From: an uncultured Collinsella sp.
GTDB lineage: Bacteria > Actinomycetota > Coriobacteriia > Coriobacteriales > Coriobacteriaceae
Length of the DNA: 8,852 bases
Reading direction: 5' to 3'
Assembly: GCA_900554595.1 (NCBI GenBank)
Contig: USHZ01000079.1
Coordinates: 1 to 8,852 of the forward strand
Of the stretch, positions 1 through 5,806 are shown in pieces. The notes under the pieces were generated by a model. The model searched no databases. It saw only the letters and a program-made list of their open reading frames with translations, and was not told where the DNA came from. The first letter of the stretch is position 1. Every line of letters begins with the position of its first letter. A program made the position numbers and the translations under genes.

Positions 1-46
1 CCTTCTTCATCTGCTCGATTTGCGTTGCAGACTTAATCTTGATCAT
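1..46 (-). CDS. map: methionine aminopeptidase, N-terminal fragment (runs off left edge)
   Basis: Only the first 15 codons are inside the window, reading M-I-K-I-K-S-A-T-Q-I-E-Q-M-K-K. This matches the start of type I methionine aminopeptidases, which remove the initiator methionine from nascent proteins in the cytoplasm. The ATG overlaps the adk stop codon as ATGA (4 nt), so translation is probably coupled to adk. The call rests on this short N-terminus plus position: map follows adk at the end of the spc operon in many Gram-positive bacteria. No catalytic residues are visible because they lie beyond the edge. Confidence 0.8.
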   Translation of the reverse strand, partial: MIKIKSATQIEQMKK

Positions 47-669
47 AGACCGAGAGCCTCTTTGACATCCCCGTACACGGTCTCGCGAGCCTGGTCACCG
101 TTGACCGACTTGAGCAGACCCTGGCCACGATAGTAGTCGACGAGCGGACTCGTGGACTTCTCGTAGACGTCGAGACGGTTCTTGATGGTCTCGGGCTTGT
201 CGTCGTCGCGCTGATACATCTCGCCACCACACTTGGGGCAGGTAGCATCGGCAGCGGTGCCGGTGTAACCGCAGGCGCGGCAGGTGCGACGCGAAGACAG
301 ACGGTCGATGATGACCTCGGGGGCCACATCGACCAGAAGGGCGCAGTCGATCTCGCGACCCATGCCGGAGAGCTCGGAATCGAGCGTCACAGCCTGGGCG
401 GTGTTGCGCGGGAAGCCATCGAGGATAAAGCCCTGCTGTGCGTCATCGGCGGCAAGGCGCTCCTTGACAAGGTCGATCACGAGCTGGTCGGGAACGAGCT
501 CGCCGGCGTCCATGTACTTCTTAGCCTGAATACCAAGCTCGGTGCCACCCTTGACGGCAGCACGCAGCAGGTCGCCCGTGGAAATGTGAGCGACGCCGAA
601 CTCGGCGACGAGCTCCTGTGCGACGGTGCCCTTGCCGGCACCCGGAGCTCCGAGCAATACGAGGTTCAT
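43..669 (-). CDS. adk: adenylate kinase, zinc-type, 208 aa
   Basis: Catalyses the reversible reaction AMP + ATP to 2 ADP in the cytoplasm. The P-loop GAPGAGKGT is at residues 7-15, the NMP-binding STGDLLR at 30-36, and FILDGFPRN at 81-89. The LID domain carries four cysteines (C130, C133, C144, C147), so zinc binding is expected. The spacing between the two Cys pairs is 10 residues, shorter than the 16 usual in Bacillus-type enzymes. An in-frame TTG at 673-675 lies directly against the Shine-Dalgarno sequence. The ATG at 667-669 was chosen because it sits 7 nt after GGAGG and gives the usual M-N-L-V-L-L-G start. The gene lies 18 nt after secY and overlaps map by 4 nt. Confidence 0.96.
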   Translation of the reverse strand: MNLVLLGAPGAGKGTVAQELVAEFGVAHISTGDLLRAAVKGGTELGIQAKKYMDAGELVPDQLVIDLVKERLAADDAQQGFILDGFPRNTAQAVTLDSELSGMGREIDCALLVDVAPEVIIDRLSSRRTCRACGYTGTAADATCPKCGGEMYQRDDDKPETIKNRLDVYEKSTSPLVDYYRGQGLLKSVNGDQARETVYGDVKEALGL

Positions 670-676
670 GAGCAAT

Positions 677-684
677 CCTCCTCT
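677..684 (-). promoter_or_regulatory. ribosome binding site of adk
   Basis: AGAGGAGG on the minus strand lies between the secY stop and adk. The 7-nt spacing to the ATG at 667-669 decides that start over the upstream in-frame TTG, which would leave almost no spacer. Confidence 0.8.
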
Positions 685-687
685 AGC

Positions 688-1974
688 CTATTTAAAGAAT
701 CCATCGTAATCATACATCTTGATCTGGCCTTCGAGCTTATCGACCGTGTCGAGCACGACGCCGACCATGATGAGGATGGACGTGCCGCCAAATGCCTGGA
801 TCAGCTGGTTACCCGTGAAGGAGAAGATAATCGAAGGCACGATGGCGATGAGCGCCAAAAAGACTGCGCTGGGAAGCGTGATCTTGTTGAGCGCGTTCTT
901 GATGTAGGCCGCGGTAGCCCTACCCGGACGGACGCCCGGAATAAAGCCGCCCTGCTTCTTAAGGTTGTCGGCCGTGTCATCGGGGTTGAACACCATGGAG
1001 GTGTAGAAGTACGCGAAGAACACGATGAGGACAACGTTAAGCACCCAGTTGAGCCAACCGGTCGAAAGCGCGGAGGCAACTGCCTGAATCCAGCCGATGC
1101 CGGGGAAGAACACGGCAATCTGAGCCGGGAAGTACAGCAGCGCCGAAGCGAAGATGATCGGCACGACGCCCGCGGTGTTGACCTTGATGGGCAGGTAGGT
1201 AGTCTGGCCACCCATCATGCGACGGCCCACGACGCGCTTGGCGTAGGAGACCGGGATGCGGCGCTGGCCGCGCTCAAGGAAAACGATCAGCGGGATGACC
1301 AGCAAGATGATGGCGCAGATGATCACCATGGTGATGATGCCACCGGCGTTACCCTCGGTGCTGGAGAAGATCGCCTGCGGAAGACCGGCCATGATGTTCG
1401 CGAAGATGATAAGCGACATGCCATTGCCGATACCACGCTGGGTGATGAGCTCACCAATCCACATGATCAGCATGGCGCCCGCGGTGAGCGTACCGACGAT
1501 CATGAGGTCGAAGATGATCTCGGGAGCACCGGCACCGTTGAAGCTAATGCCGAAGCTCTTAAAGAGGAAGAGGTAACCCACGGAGTTGAGGATAGCCAGA
1601 GCCAAGGTGAGGTAACGCGAATACTGCGTAATCTTGGTCTGACCGACCTCGCCCTCGCGGGCAAGCTCATGCAGGGAAGGCACGACGGCCTGGAGCATCT
1701 GGAGGATAATCGAGCTCGTGATGTACGGCATGATGCCCAAAGAGAACACCGAGACATAGCTCAACGCGCCACCAGAGAAAAGATTCAGGAGGGCCATAGC
1801 ACCTGCGGCGACCGAGTTGCTCCCGGTCGAGAAAAGGCCCAGCATCCCCTGGAAGGGAATGCCGGGCACAGGAACGTGCGCACCAATGCGGTACACGACG
1901 AGCATAGCTATGGTAAAAAGAATCTTTTCGCGCAGTTCTTTGATGCGGAAAGCATTCTTAAGACCATTTAGCAC
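688..1974 (-). CDS. secY: SecY, protein-conducting channel of the Sec translocase, 428 aa
   Basis: Membrane pore subunit that, with SecE and SecG and driven by SecA or the ribosome, moves proteins through or into the cytoplasmic membrane. The protein is very hydrophobic with about ten membrane segments. Visible landmarks are YRIGAHVPVPGI near residue 28-39, the segment-2 region FSLGIMPYITSSIILQML (77-94), RGIGNGMSLIIFANI (180-194), the cytoplasmic loop ERGQRRIPVSYAKR (234-247), NTAGVVPIIFASAL (266-279), GGFIPGVRPG (342-351) and the last segment around GGTSILIMVGVVLDT (396-410). Length is normal. The start is GTG and overlaps the rplO stop by 7 nt (GTGCTAA). A weak GAAAGG lies 10 nt upstream inside rplO, so coupling to rplO translation is likely. 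Confidence 0.97.
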   Translation of the reverse strand: MLNGLKNAFRIKELREKILFTIAMLVVYRIGAHVPVPGIPFQGMLGLFSTGSNSVAAGAMALLNLFSGGALSYVSVFSLGIMPYITSSIILQMLQAVVPSLHELAREGEVGQTKITQYSRYLTLALAILNSVGYLFLFKSFGISFNGAGAPEIIFDLMIVGTLTAGAMLIMWIGELITQRGIGNGMSLIIFANIMAGLPQAIFSSTEGNAGGIITMVIICAIILLVIPLIVFLERGQRRIPVSYAKRVVGRRMMGGQTTYLPIKVNTAGVVPIIFASALLYFPAQIAVFFPGIGWIQAVASALSTGWLNWVLNVVLIVFFAYFYTSMVFNPDDTADNLKKQGGFIPGVRPGRATAAYIKNALNKITLPSAVFLALIAIVPSIIFSFTGNQLIQAFGGTSILIMVGVVLDTVDKLEGQIKMYDYDGFFK

Positions 1975-2417
1975 GGCAGCTCGACCTTTCCGCCGGCGGC
2001 CTCGATCTTGGCCTGCGCAGAAGCGCTGACCTTGTCGACCTTGACCGTGAACTTCTTGGTGAGCTCACCATTGCCGAGCACCTTGACGGGCTCGAACTCG
2101 CTCTTGGTGATGCGAGCGGCCTTAAGAGCGGCACCGTCGATCACAGCGCCGTCCTCGAACTTACGCTCGAGACGCTCGACGTTGACAGCGGTGTACTCGA
2201 TACGACGGGGGTTGCGGAAGCCCGGAAGCTTGGGCAGGCGCATAGCCAGCGGAGTCTGGCCACCCTCGAAGCCGGCACCCTTGGTGCCGCCAGAGCGGGA
2301 ACCCTGGCCCTTCTGGCCGCGGCCAGAAGTGGTGCCGTGACCCGAAGAATTGCCACGGCCGACGCGCTTGCGGTTCTTGGTGGAACCGGGCGCGGGAGTA
2401 AGATCGTGAAGCTGCAT
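1968..2417 (-). CDS. rplO: 50S ribosomal protein L15, 149 aa
   Basis: Large-subunit protein that binds 23S rRNA late in assembly. The N-terminus is the typical glycine/arginine-rich extension (GRGNSSGHGTTSGRGQKGQG, residues 20-39). It is followed by PLAMRLPKLPGFRNP. The C-terminal globular part has the conserved VKVLGNGELTKKFTVKV stretch near 111-127. Length is normal. The start ATG is preceded by GAGGAG, which overlaps the rpmD stop region; the two genes are 3 nt apart. The stop overlaps the GTG start of secY. Confidence 0.97.
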   Translation of the reverse strand: MQLHDLTPAPGSTKNRKRVGRGNSSGHGTTSGRGQKGQGSRSGGTKGAGFEGGQTPLAMRLPKLPGFRNPRRIEYTAVNVERLERKFEDGAVIDGAALKAARITKSEFEPVKVLGNGELTKKFTVKVDKVSASAQAKIEAAGGKVELPC

Positions 2418-2420
2418 TTG

Positions 2421-2603
2421 CTACTCCTCTACAATCTCGACAAGGTGCTTGACCTTGAAGATCATGCCGCGGACGGACTCGTTGTCAGCAATCTCGCGAA
2501 CCTCGCGGATCCTGTGGAGACCGAGGGCACGGACAGTACGGACCTGGTCCTGCTTGCAACCGTTGGTGCTGCGGACCTGCTTGATCTTGATGGTGTCAGC
2601 CAT
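2421..2603 (-). CDS. rpmD: 50S ribosomal protein L30, 60 aa
   Basis: Small large-subunit protein of the usual bacterial L30 length. The family pattern is clear: I-K-I-K-Q-V-R-S near the N-terminus, VRTVRALGLHRI in the middle (22-33), and VRGMIFKVKHLVEIVEE at the C-terminus. It lies 2 nt after rpsE and 3 nt before rplO, as in the canonical spc order rpsE-rpmD-rplO. An AGGAGA site 8 nt upstream of the ATG lies within the end of rpsE, suggesting coupled translation. Confidence 0.96.
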   Translation of the reverse strand: MADTIKIKQVRSTNGCKQDQVRTVRALGLHRIREVREIADNESVRGMIFKVKHLVEIVEE

Positions 2604-2605
2604 GC

Positions 2606-3130
2606 TTAGTTCTCCTTACCGACGAACATCTCGGAGACCGTCAGGCCACGGCGAGCCGCGACGTCCTCAGGGCTGGAGAGCTCCTTGAGGCCCTCGACGG
2701 CAGCCTTGATGATGTTGAGGCCGTTGTCGGTACCGAGGGACTTGGACAGGACGTTCTTGATGCCAGCAAGCTCGAAGAGGGGACGCACAGCGCCGCCGGC
2801 GATAACGCCGGTACCCTCGACAGCGGGCTTGATGATGATGCGGCCGGCACCAAAGTGACCGAGAACCTCGTGCGGGATGGTGCCCTCTTCGGTCACCGGC
2901 ACGTGGAACATGTTCTTCTTGGCATCGAGAGACGCCTTGGAGATGGCCAGGGGCACCTCAGCGGACTTGCCCATGCCAACACCGACGTTGCCCTTGCCGT
3001 CGCCAACGACGACGAGAGCGACGAGGCTCATGCGACGACCACCCTTGACGGTCTTCGACACGCGGTTGATGTAAACGACGCGCTCCTCGAACTCGGAGGC
3101 CTCGCGCTGCTGCTTCTGATTACGAGCCAT
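2606..3130 (-). CDS. rpsE: 30S ribosomal protein S5, 174 aa
   Basis: Small-subunit protein near the decoding site, involved in translational accuracy and the mRNA entry helicase function. The N-terminal double-stranded-RNA-binding domain covers about residues 16-80 and includes VSKTVKGGRRMSLVALVVVG and GNVGVGMGKSAEVP. The C-terminal domain contains AGRIIIKPAVEGTGVIAGG (95-113) and GTDNGLNIIKAAVEGL (133-148). The start ATG has a perfect AGGAGG with 10-nt spacing, and this site overlaps the rplR stop codon. Length and order are normal. Confidence 0.97.
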   Translation of the reverse strand: MARNQKQQREASEFEERVVYINRVSKTVKGGRRMSLVALVVVGDGKGNVGVGMGKSAEVPLAISKASLDAKKNMFHVPVTEEGTIPHEVLGHFGAGRIIIKPAVEGTGVIAGGAVRPLFELAGIKNVLSKSLGTDNGLNIIKAAVEGLKELSSPEDVAARRGLTVSEMFVGKEN

Positions 3131-3144
3131 GTGCTACATACCTC

Positions 3145-3513
3145 CTAGAACTCGAGACCGGCGGCACGAGCACCGTCGGCGAGGGCCTTGACGCGGCCAT
3201 GGTAGATACGGCCACCACGATCGAAGGCGACCTTGGTGATGCCGGCCTCGATGGCGCGCTTGCCAACGAGCTGACCGACCTTCTCCGCAGCCTCCTTGTT
3301 CGAGGTGTGGGTGCCCTTGAACTCGGCCTCGAGGGTCGAGGCGGAGACGAGCGTCAGGCTGGAGCCCTTGCTGTCGTCGATGATCTGGGCATAGATGTTG
3401 GCGTTAGTACGGGTCACGCGAAGACGCGGACGCTCGGCGGTACCCGAGACCTTGCCGCGAACACGACGCTGACGACGCTTGAGGCCTTCCAGCTTCGCCT
3501 TATGCTTGTTCAT
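3145..3513 (-). CDS. rplR: 50S ribosomal protein L18, 122 aa
   Basis: Binds 5S rRNA and helps attach it to the large subunit, together with L5. The N-terminus is strongly basic (K-R-R-Q-R-R-V-R-G-K), followed by ERPRLRVTRTNANIYAQIIDD, here broken as RPRLRVTRTN and IYAQIIDD. The C-terminal half has the typical KVAFDRGGRIYHGRVKALAD ending in GLEF. The ATG follows AGGAG by a normal spacer. It is separated from rplF by 75 nt containing a stem-loop. Confidence 0.97.
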   Translation of the reverse strand: MNKHKAKLEGLKRRQRRVRGKVSGTAERPRLRVTRTNANIYAQIIDDSKGSSLTLVSASTLEAEFKGTHTSNKEAAEKVGQLVGKRAIEAGITKVAFDRGGRIYHGRVKALADGARAAGLEF

Positions 3514-3541
3514 ACGTAAACTCCTAAAAAGGTTGATCTTG

Positions 3542-3563
3542 CCAGCACCTGACGGGGTGCTGG
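3542..3563 (-). repeat. stem-loop in the rplF-rplR gap
   Basis: Arms CCAGCACC (3542-3549) and GGTGCTGG (3556-3563) form a perfect 8-bp stem with a 6-nt loop. In the minus-strand mRNA it lies 25 nt after the rplF stop and about 28 nt before the rplR ATG. The first run of Ts downstream comes 11 nt after the stem and merges into the rplR Shine-Dalgarno, so it is a poor intrinsic terminator. An RNA-processing, stabilising or translation-control role is more likely. The role is inferred; the repeat is seen directly. Confidence 0.75.
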
Positions 3564-3588
3564 TCTTATGCGAGTGAGTCGGTTACGA

Positions 3589-4125
3589 CTACTTGGCGGC
3601 CTTACCCAGCTTGCGGCGGATGTGCTCGCCAACGTAGTGGATACCCTTGCCCTTGTAAGGCTCGGGAGGACGATGGCCGCGGATCTCAGCGGCGATCTGA
3701 CCGACCTGCTGCTTGTTGATACCCTTGACGTTCACGTGGGTGTTGTCGGGAACCTCGAAGGTGATGCCCTCGGGAGCCTCGACGATCACGGGATGCGAGA
3801 AGCCCAGGGAGAACTCGAGGTTCTTGCCCTTCTGCTGCACGCGGTAACCGACGCCGGCGAGCTCGAGCTTCTTCTCGAAGCCCTCGGAAACGCCAACAAC
3901 CATGTTGTGGATGAGGGCGCGGGTGAGGCCGTGGCGGGCACGGGTCTCACGCTCGTCGTCGGGACGGGAAACGGTGAGGACGTTGTCCTCGACGTTGATA
4001 GCGAGCTTCTCAAAGACATCGAGCTCGAGCTGGCCCTTGGGGCCCTTGACGACAACGTTGTTGCCGTTGACTGCCACTTCGACTCCGGCGGGAATCTGGA
4101 CAGGCTTATTACCGATACGAGACAC
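3589..4125 (-). CDS. rplF: 50S ribosomal protein L6, 178 aa
   Basis: Large-subunit protein near the factor-binding region and the base of the stalk. It shows the standard start M-S-R-I-G-N-K-P-V, the early VVKGPKGQLEL motif (33-43), and the C-terminal signature PEPYKGKGIHYVGEHIRRK. Two duplicated L6 domains fit the 178-aa length. The initiator is GTG (4123-4125), supported by AAGGAG 6 nt upstream and by the family's N-terminus. It is 33 nt after rpsH. Confidence 0.97.
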   Translation of the reverse strand: MSRIGNKPVQIPAGVEVAVNGNNVVVKGPKGQLELDVFEKLAINVEDNVLTVSRPDDERETRARHGLTRALIHNMVVGVSEGFEKKLELAGVGYRVQQKGKNLEFSLGFSHPVIVEAPEGITFEVPDNTHVNVKGINKQQVGQIAAEIRGHRPPEPYKGKGIHYVGEHIRRKLGKAAK

Positions 4126-4131
4126 GGTGAT

Positions 4132-4137
4132 CTCCTT
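4132..4137 (-). promoter_or_regulatory. ribosome binding site fixing the GTG start of rplF
   Basis: AAGGAG on the minus strand, 6 nt before GTG at 4123-4125. No ATG is available nearby, so this supports the GTG start. Confidence 0.75.
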
Positions 4138-4158
4138 TCCTTCTACCTACCGAGCGAA

Positions 4159-4557
4159 TTACCAGACGTAAGCGATGATCTCGCCGCCGACGTTGTGCTT
4201 GCGAGCATCGCGGTCGGTCATGACGCCATGGCTGGTGGAAATAATGGCGGTACCAAGGCCACCGCGGACGCGGGGCATGTCGGCAACGCCGGTGTACTTA
4301 CGCAGGCCCGGCTTGGAAATGCGGCGGATGCCGTTGATGACCTTAGCCTTCTTGGGACCATACTTAAGCGTGATGTGCAGAGTCTTCTGGGGAACGGTGT
4401 CCTCGACATCGTAGCCCTCGATGTAGCCCTCCTCGTGCAGAACACGAGCGATCTCGACGAGCTTCTTGCTGCTCGGCATGGAGACCGTGGCCTTGTTCAC
4501 AGAGTTAGCGTTACGGATGCGCGTAAGCATATCTGCGATCGGGTCTGTAAGGTTCAT
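4159..4557 (-). CDS. rpsH: 30S ribosomal protein S8, 132 aa
   Basis: Primary 16S rRNA-binding protein; in E. coli it also represses spc operon translation by binding near the rplE start. It has the usual N-terminus TDPIADMLTRIRNAN (4-18) and the C-terminal signature GTAIISTSHGVMTDRDAR (102-119). Length is normal. The ATG follows AAGGAG. Upstream, 119 nt separate it from rpsZ, the longest gap in this operon, with hairpins that could be a control site. No clear copy of the E. coli S8 mRNA target was identified. Confidence 0.97.
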   Translation of the reverse strand: MNLTDPIADMLTRIRNANSVNKATVSMPSSKKLVEIARVLHEEGYIEGYDVEDTVPQKTLHITLKYGPKKAKVINGIRRISKPGLRKYTGVADMPRVRGGLGTAIISTSHGVMTDRDARKHNVGGEIIAYVW

Positions 4558-4598
4558 ACAGATTCTCCTTCGTTCTTGATGAACACGTGCTCTTGGTT

Positions 4599-4621
4599 CT
4601 TCGCCGCCCTTAACGGCAAAG
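4599..4621 (-). repeat. stem-loop in the rpsZ-rpsH gap
   Basis: In the minus-strand mRNA, CUUUGCCG and CGGCGAAG pair over 8 bp with one G-U wobble around a 7-nt loop. The structure lies about 41 nt upstream of the rpsH ATG. A second, weaker pairing (GCGTTT at 4632-4637 with AAACGC at 4661-4666) lies between it and rpsZ. No U-tract follows, so it is not an obvious terminator. Function unknown. Confidence 0.6.
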
Positions 4622-4676
4622 CCTAACTAGCGCGTTTTCCCTGTTCCAAACGGATGCTTGAAACGCTGGTAGTGAC

Positions 4677-4862
4677 TTACCAGCTGGCCTTCTTAACGCC
4701 GGGAAGCTCGCCCTTGAGTGCAAGCTCGCGGAAGCAGACACGGCACAGGCCGAACTTGCGGTACACAGAGTGCGGACGGCCGCAGCGCTGGCAGCGCGTG
4801 TACTCACGAGTAGAGAACTTCTGCTTGCGATTGCACTTGACGATCATCGATGTCTTAGCCAC
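4677..4862 (-). CDS. rpsZ: 30S ribosomal protein S14, type Z (zinc-binding), 61 aa
   Basis: Short zinc-ribbon form of S14, a small-subunit head protein. Two Cys pairs, C24-x2-C27 and C40-x2-C43, make the zinc site, and an extra C10 is present. Family residues include M-A-K-T-S at the start and FGLCRVCFRELALKGELPG (37-55). The 61-aa length matches the zinc form and not the roughly 100-aa zinc-free form. The start is GTG (4860-4862), fixed by AGGAGG 6 nt upstream. It lies between rplE and rpsH in canonical order. Confidence 0.97.
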   Translation of the reverse strand: MAKTSMIVKCNRKQKFSTREYTRCQRCGRPHSVYRKFGLCRVCFRELALKGELPGVKKASW

Positions 4863-4868
4863 TTATAT

Positions 4869-4874
4869 CCTCCT
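4869..4874 (-). promoter_or_regulatory. ribosome binding site fixing the GTG start of rpsZ
   Basis: AGGAGG on the minus strand with a 6-nt spacer to GTG at 4860-4862. It supports the GTG start and the normal 61-aa length. Confidence 0.8.
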
Positions 4875-4891
4875 CACATAGAGTATTGTTC

Positions 4892-4933
4892 GCCCCAAGC
4901 GCCGCCCCCTTGTGGGAACGGCGCTTATAGGGC
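4892..4933 (-). repeat. long interrupted stem-loop in the rplE-rpsZ gap
   Basis: AAGCGCCG (4897-4904) and CGGCGCTT (4919-4926) form a perfect 8-bp GC-rich stem. An outer GCCC (4892-4895) pairs with GGGC (4930-4933), and an inner CCC (4907-4909) pairs with GGG (4914-4916) around TTGT. The whole 42-nt structure begins 8 nt after the rplE stop and ends 29 nt before the rpsZ GTG. No U-tract follows on the minus strand. It could be an RNase site, a stability element or a translational operator; the role is inferred. Confidence 0.75.
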
Positions 4934-4941
4934 AGGTGAAC

Positions 4942-5499
4942 CTATTTCTTGAACGGGAAACCGAAGGCGTCCAGAAGGGCCTTGGCCTCCTCATCGGTGT
5001 TGGCGGTGGTCACGAAAGTGATGTCCATACCACGCTGGTGATCGACGGAATCGAAATCGATCTCGGGGAAGATGAGCTGCTCGGTGACGCCCATGGAGAA
5101 GTTACCACGGCCGTCGAAGCTCTTAGCGGAGATGCCGCGGAAGTCGCGGATACGGGGGATCGCGACGGAGGTCAGACGATCGAAGAACTCCCACATACGG
5201 TCGCCACGCAGGGTAACCTTGCAGCCGATCGGCATACCAGCGCGCAGGCGGAAGGTAGCGATGGACTTGCGGGCACGGGTGATCATCGGCTGCTGGCCGG
5301 TGATGGCGCGCAGGTCGCGCACGGCACCGTCGATGGCCTTGGAATCGGTAGCGGCCTCGCCGACACCCATGTTCACGACGATCTTCTCAAACTTGGGGAT
5401 CATCATGACGTTCTCGTACTGGAACTTGTCCTGAAGCTGCTGCTTGACCTCGTTGTTGTACTTGGTCTTCAGACGCGGCACATACTTCTCTTCTGCCAT
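4942..5499 (-). CDS. rplE: 50S ribosomal protein L5, 185 aa
   Basis: Binds 5S rRNA with L18 and contacts the P-site tRNA in the central protuberance. Recognisable stretches are VMMIPKFEKIVVNMGVGEA (30-48), ITGQQPMITRARKSIATF (66-83), GCKVTLRGDRMWEFFDRL (96-113) and the C-terminal MDITFVTTANTDEEAKALL. The ATG follows AAGGAG. It is the first spc-operon gene in this window. The expected upstream neighbours rplX (L24) and rplN (L14) are missing, and the next upstream gene is xdhC. Transcription probably starts from its own promoter in the gap at 5500-5823. Confidence 0.97.
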   Translation of the reverse strand: MAEEKYVPRLKTKYNNEVKQQLQDKFQYENVMMIPKFEKIVVNMGVGEAATDSKAIDGAVRDLRAITGQQPMITRARKSIATFRLRAGMPIGCKVTLRGDRMWEFFDRLTSVAIPRIRDFRGISAKSFDGRGNFSMGVTEQLIFPEIDFDSVDHQRGMDITFVTTANTDEEAKALLDAFGFPFKK

Positions 5500-5524
5500 T
5501 GTTCACTCCTTCTTGGGGTTTTAA

Positions 5525-5559
5525 GCACGGGGCGTGGCCACAGTGGGTTGTCCTCGTGC
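5525..5559 (-). promoter_or_regulatory. leader hairpin upstream of rplE
   Basis: In the minus-strand transcript, GCACGAGG (5559-5552) pairs with CCCCGTGC (5532-5525) at 7 of 8 positions. The 19-nt loop contains the palindrome GTGGCCAC. It ends 25 nt before the rplE ATG. It could be a ribosomal-protein binding site or simple leader structure; TTAAAA and not a U-run follows, so it is not a classic terminator. Confidence 0.4.
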
Positions 5560-5636
5560 CTCCTGGCTGCATCCGCGCCGCTCATGGCATTTCGCGGTTT
5601 GGACTCGACGCAGCAGGAGCCGACAAAACAATCGGT

Positions 5637-5665
5637 ACTATACGCGCATTGGGTGCGTATTTCCA
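5637..5665 (-). promoter_or_regulatory. candidate sigma-A promoter for rplE and the downstream spc genes
   Basis: On the minus strand, TGGAAA (5665-5660, 4 of 6 to TTGACA) and TATAGT (5642-5637, 5 of 6 to TATAAT) are 17 nt apart. Transcription would begin near 5630, giving a leader of about 130 nt before rplE. It is the best match seen in this gap. A promoter is needed here unless the operon is read through from yqeB-xdhC. Confidence 0.4.
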
Positions 5666-5740
5666 GAAAAACCTCGTCTGCCTGCACAACTCCACAACTC
5701 CCCCGCACAAATGGGTCCCTAGGGCACGGAGGAAAACAGC

Positions 5741-5806
5741 AGTTGCGGTGAAATAGGGATGTTTGGCGGCCCAACAGGCTTAAACAGTCCGTATTTCACC
5801 GCAACT
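5741..5806. repeat. large inverted repeat with 15-bp perfect arms
   Basis: AGTTGCGGTGAAATA (5741-5755) is the exact reverse complement of 5792-5806. The 36-nt middle can pair further: GGA (5757-5759) with TCC (5788-5790), TGTTT (5760-5764) with AAACA (5782-5786), and GCC (5769-5771) with GGC (5777-5779). The whole 66 bp can therefore fold as one long hairpin on either strand. It begins 17 nt after the xdhC stop. On the minus strand it is followed by GCTGTTTTCC, a modest T-tract, so it may terminate yqeB-xdhC. It could equally be a dispersed palindromic element. Confidence 0.85.

Noticed and set aside
586..1971. 461-codon open frame on the plus strand opposite adk and secY
   Set aside because: It is antisense to two unmistakable genes. 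Its translation is a low-complexity run of D, E, H and R with no family resemblance, as expected from GC-rich codon bias on the other strand. No ribosome binding site supports it.
3542..3563. Intrinsic terminator inside the operon
   Set aside because: The U-run is 11 nt beyond the stem on the minus strand and absent on the plus strand, and essential genes follow downstream.
3568..4626. 352-codon plus-strand open frame opposite rplF and rpsH
   Set aside because: It is the mirror of the L6 and S8 genes, with repetitive L, D, V and G composition. It gives no recognisable protein.
5387..5572. 61-codon minus-strand open frame overlapping the rplE start, considered as an rplX remnant or leader peptide
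   Set aside because: It has no Shine-Dalgarno site and no L24 resemblance, and its second half is rplE read in another frame.
4912..5751. 279-codon plus-strand open frame opposite rplE and the upstream gap
   Set aside because: Most of it is complementary to rplE. Its extension into the gap is not enough to support a gene, and no family is recognisable.
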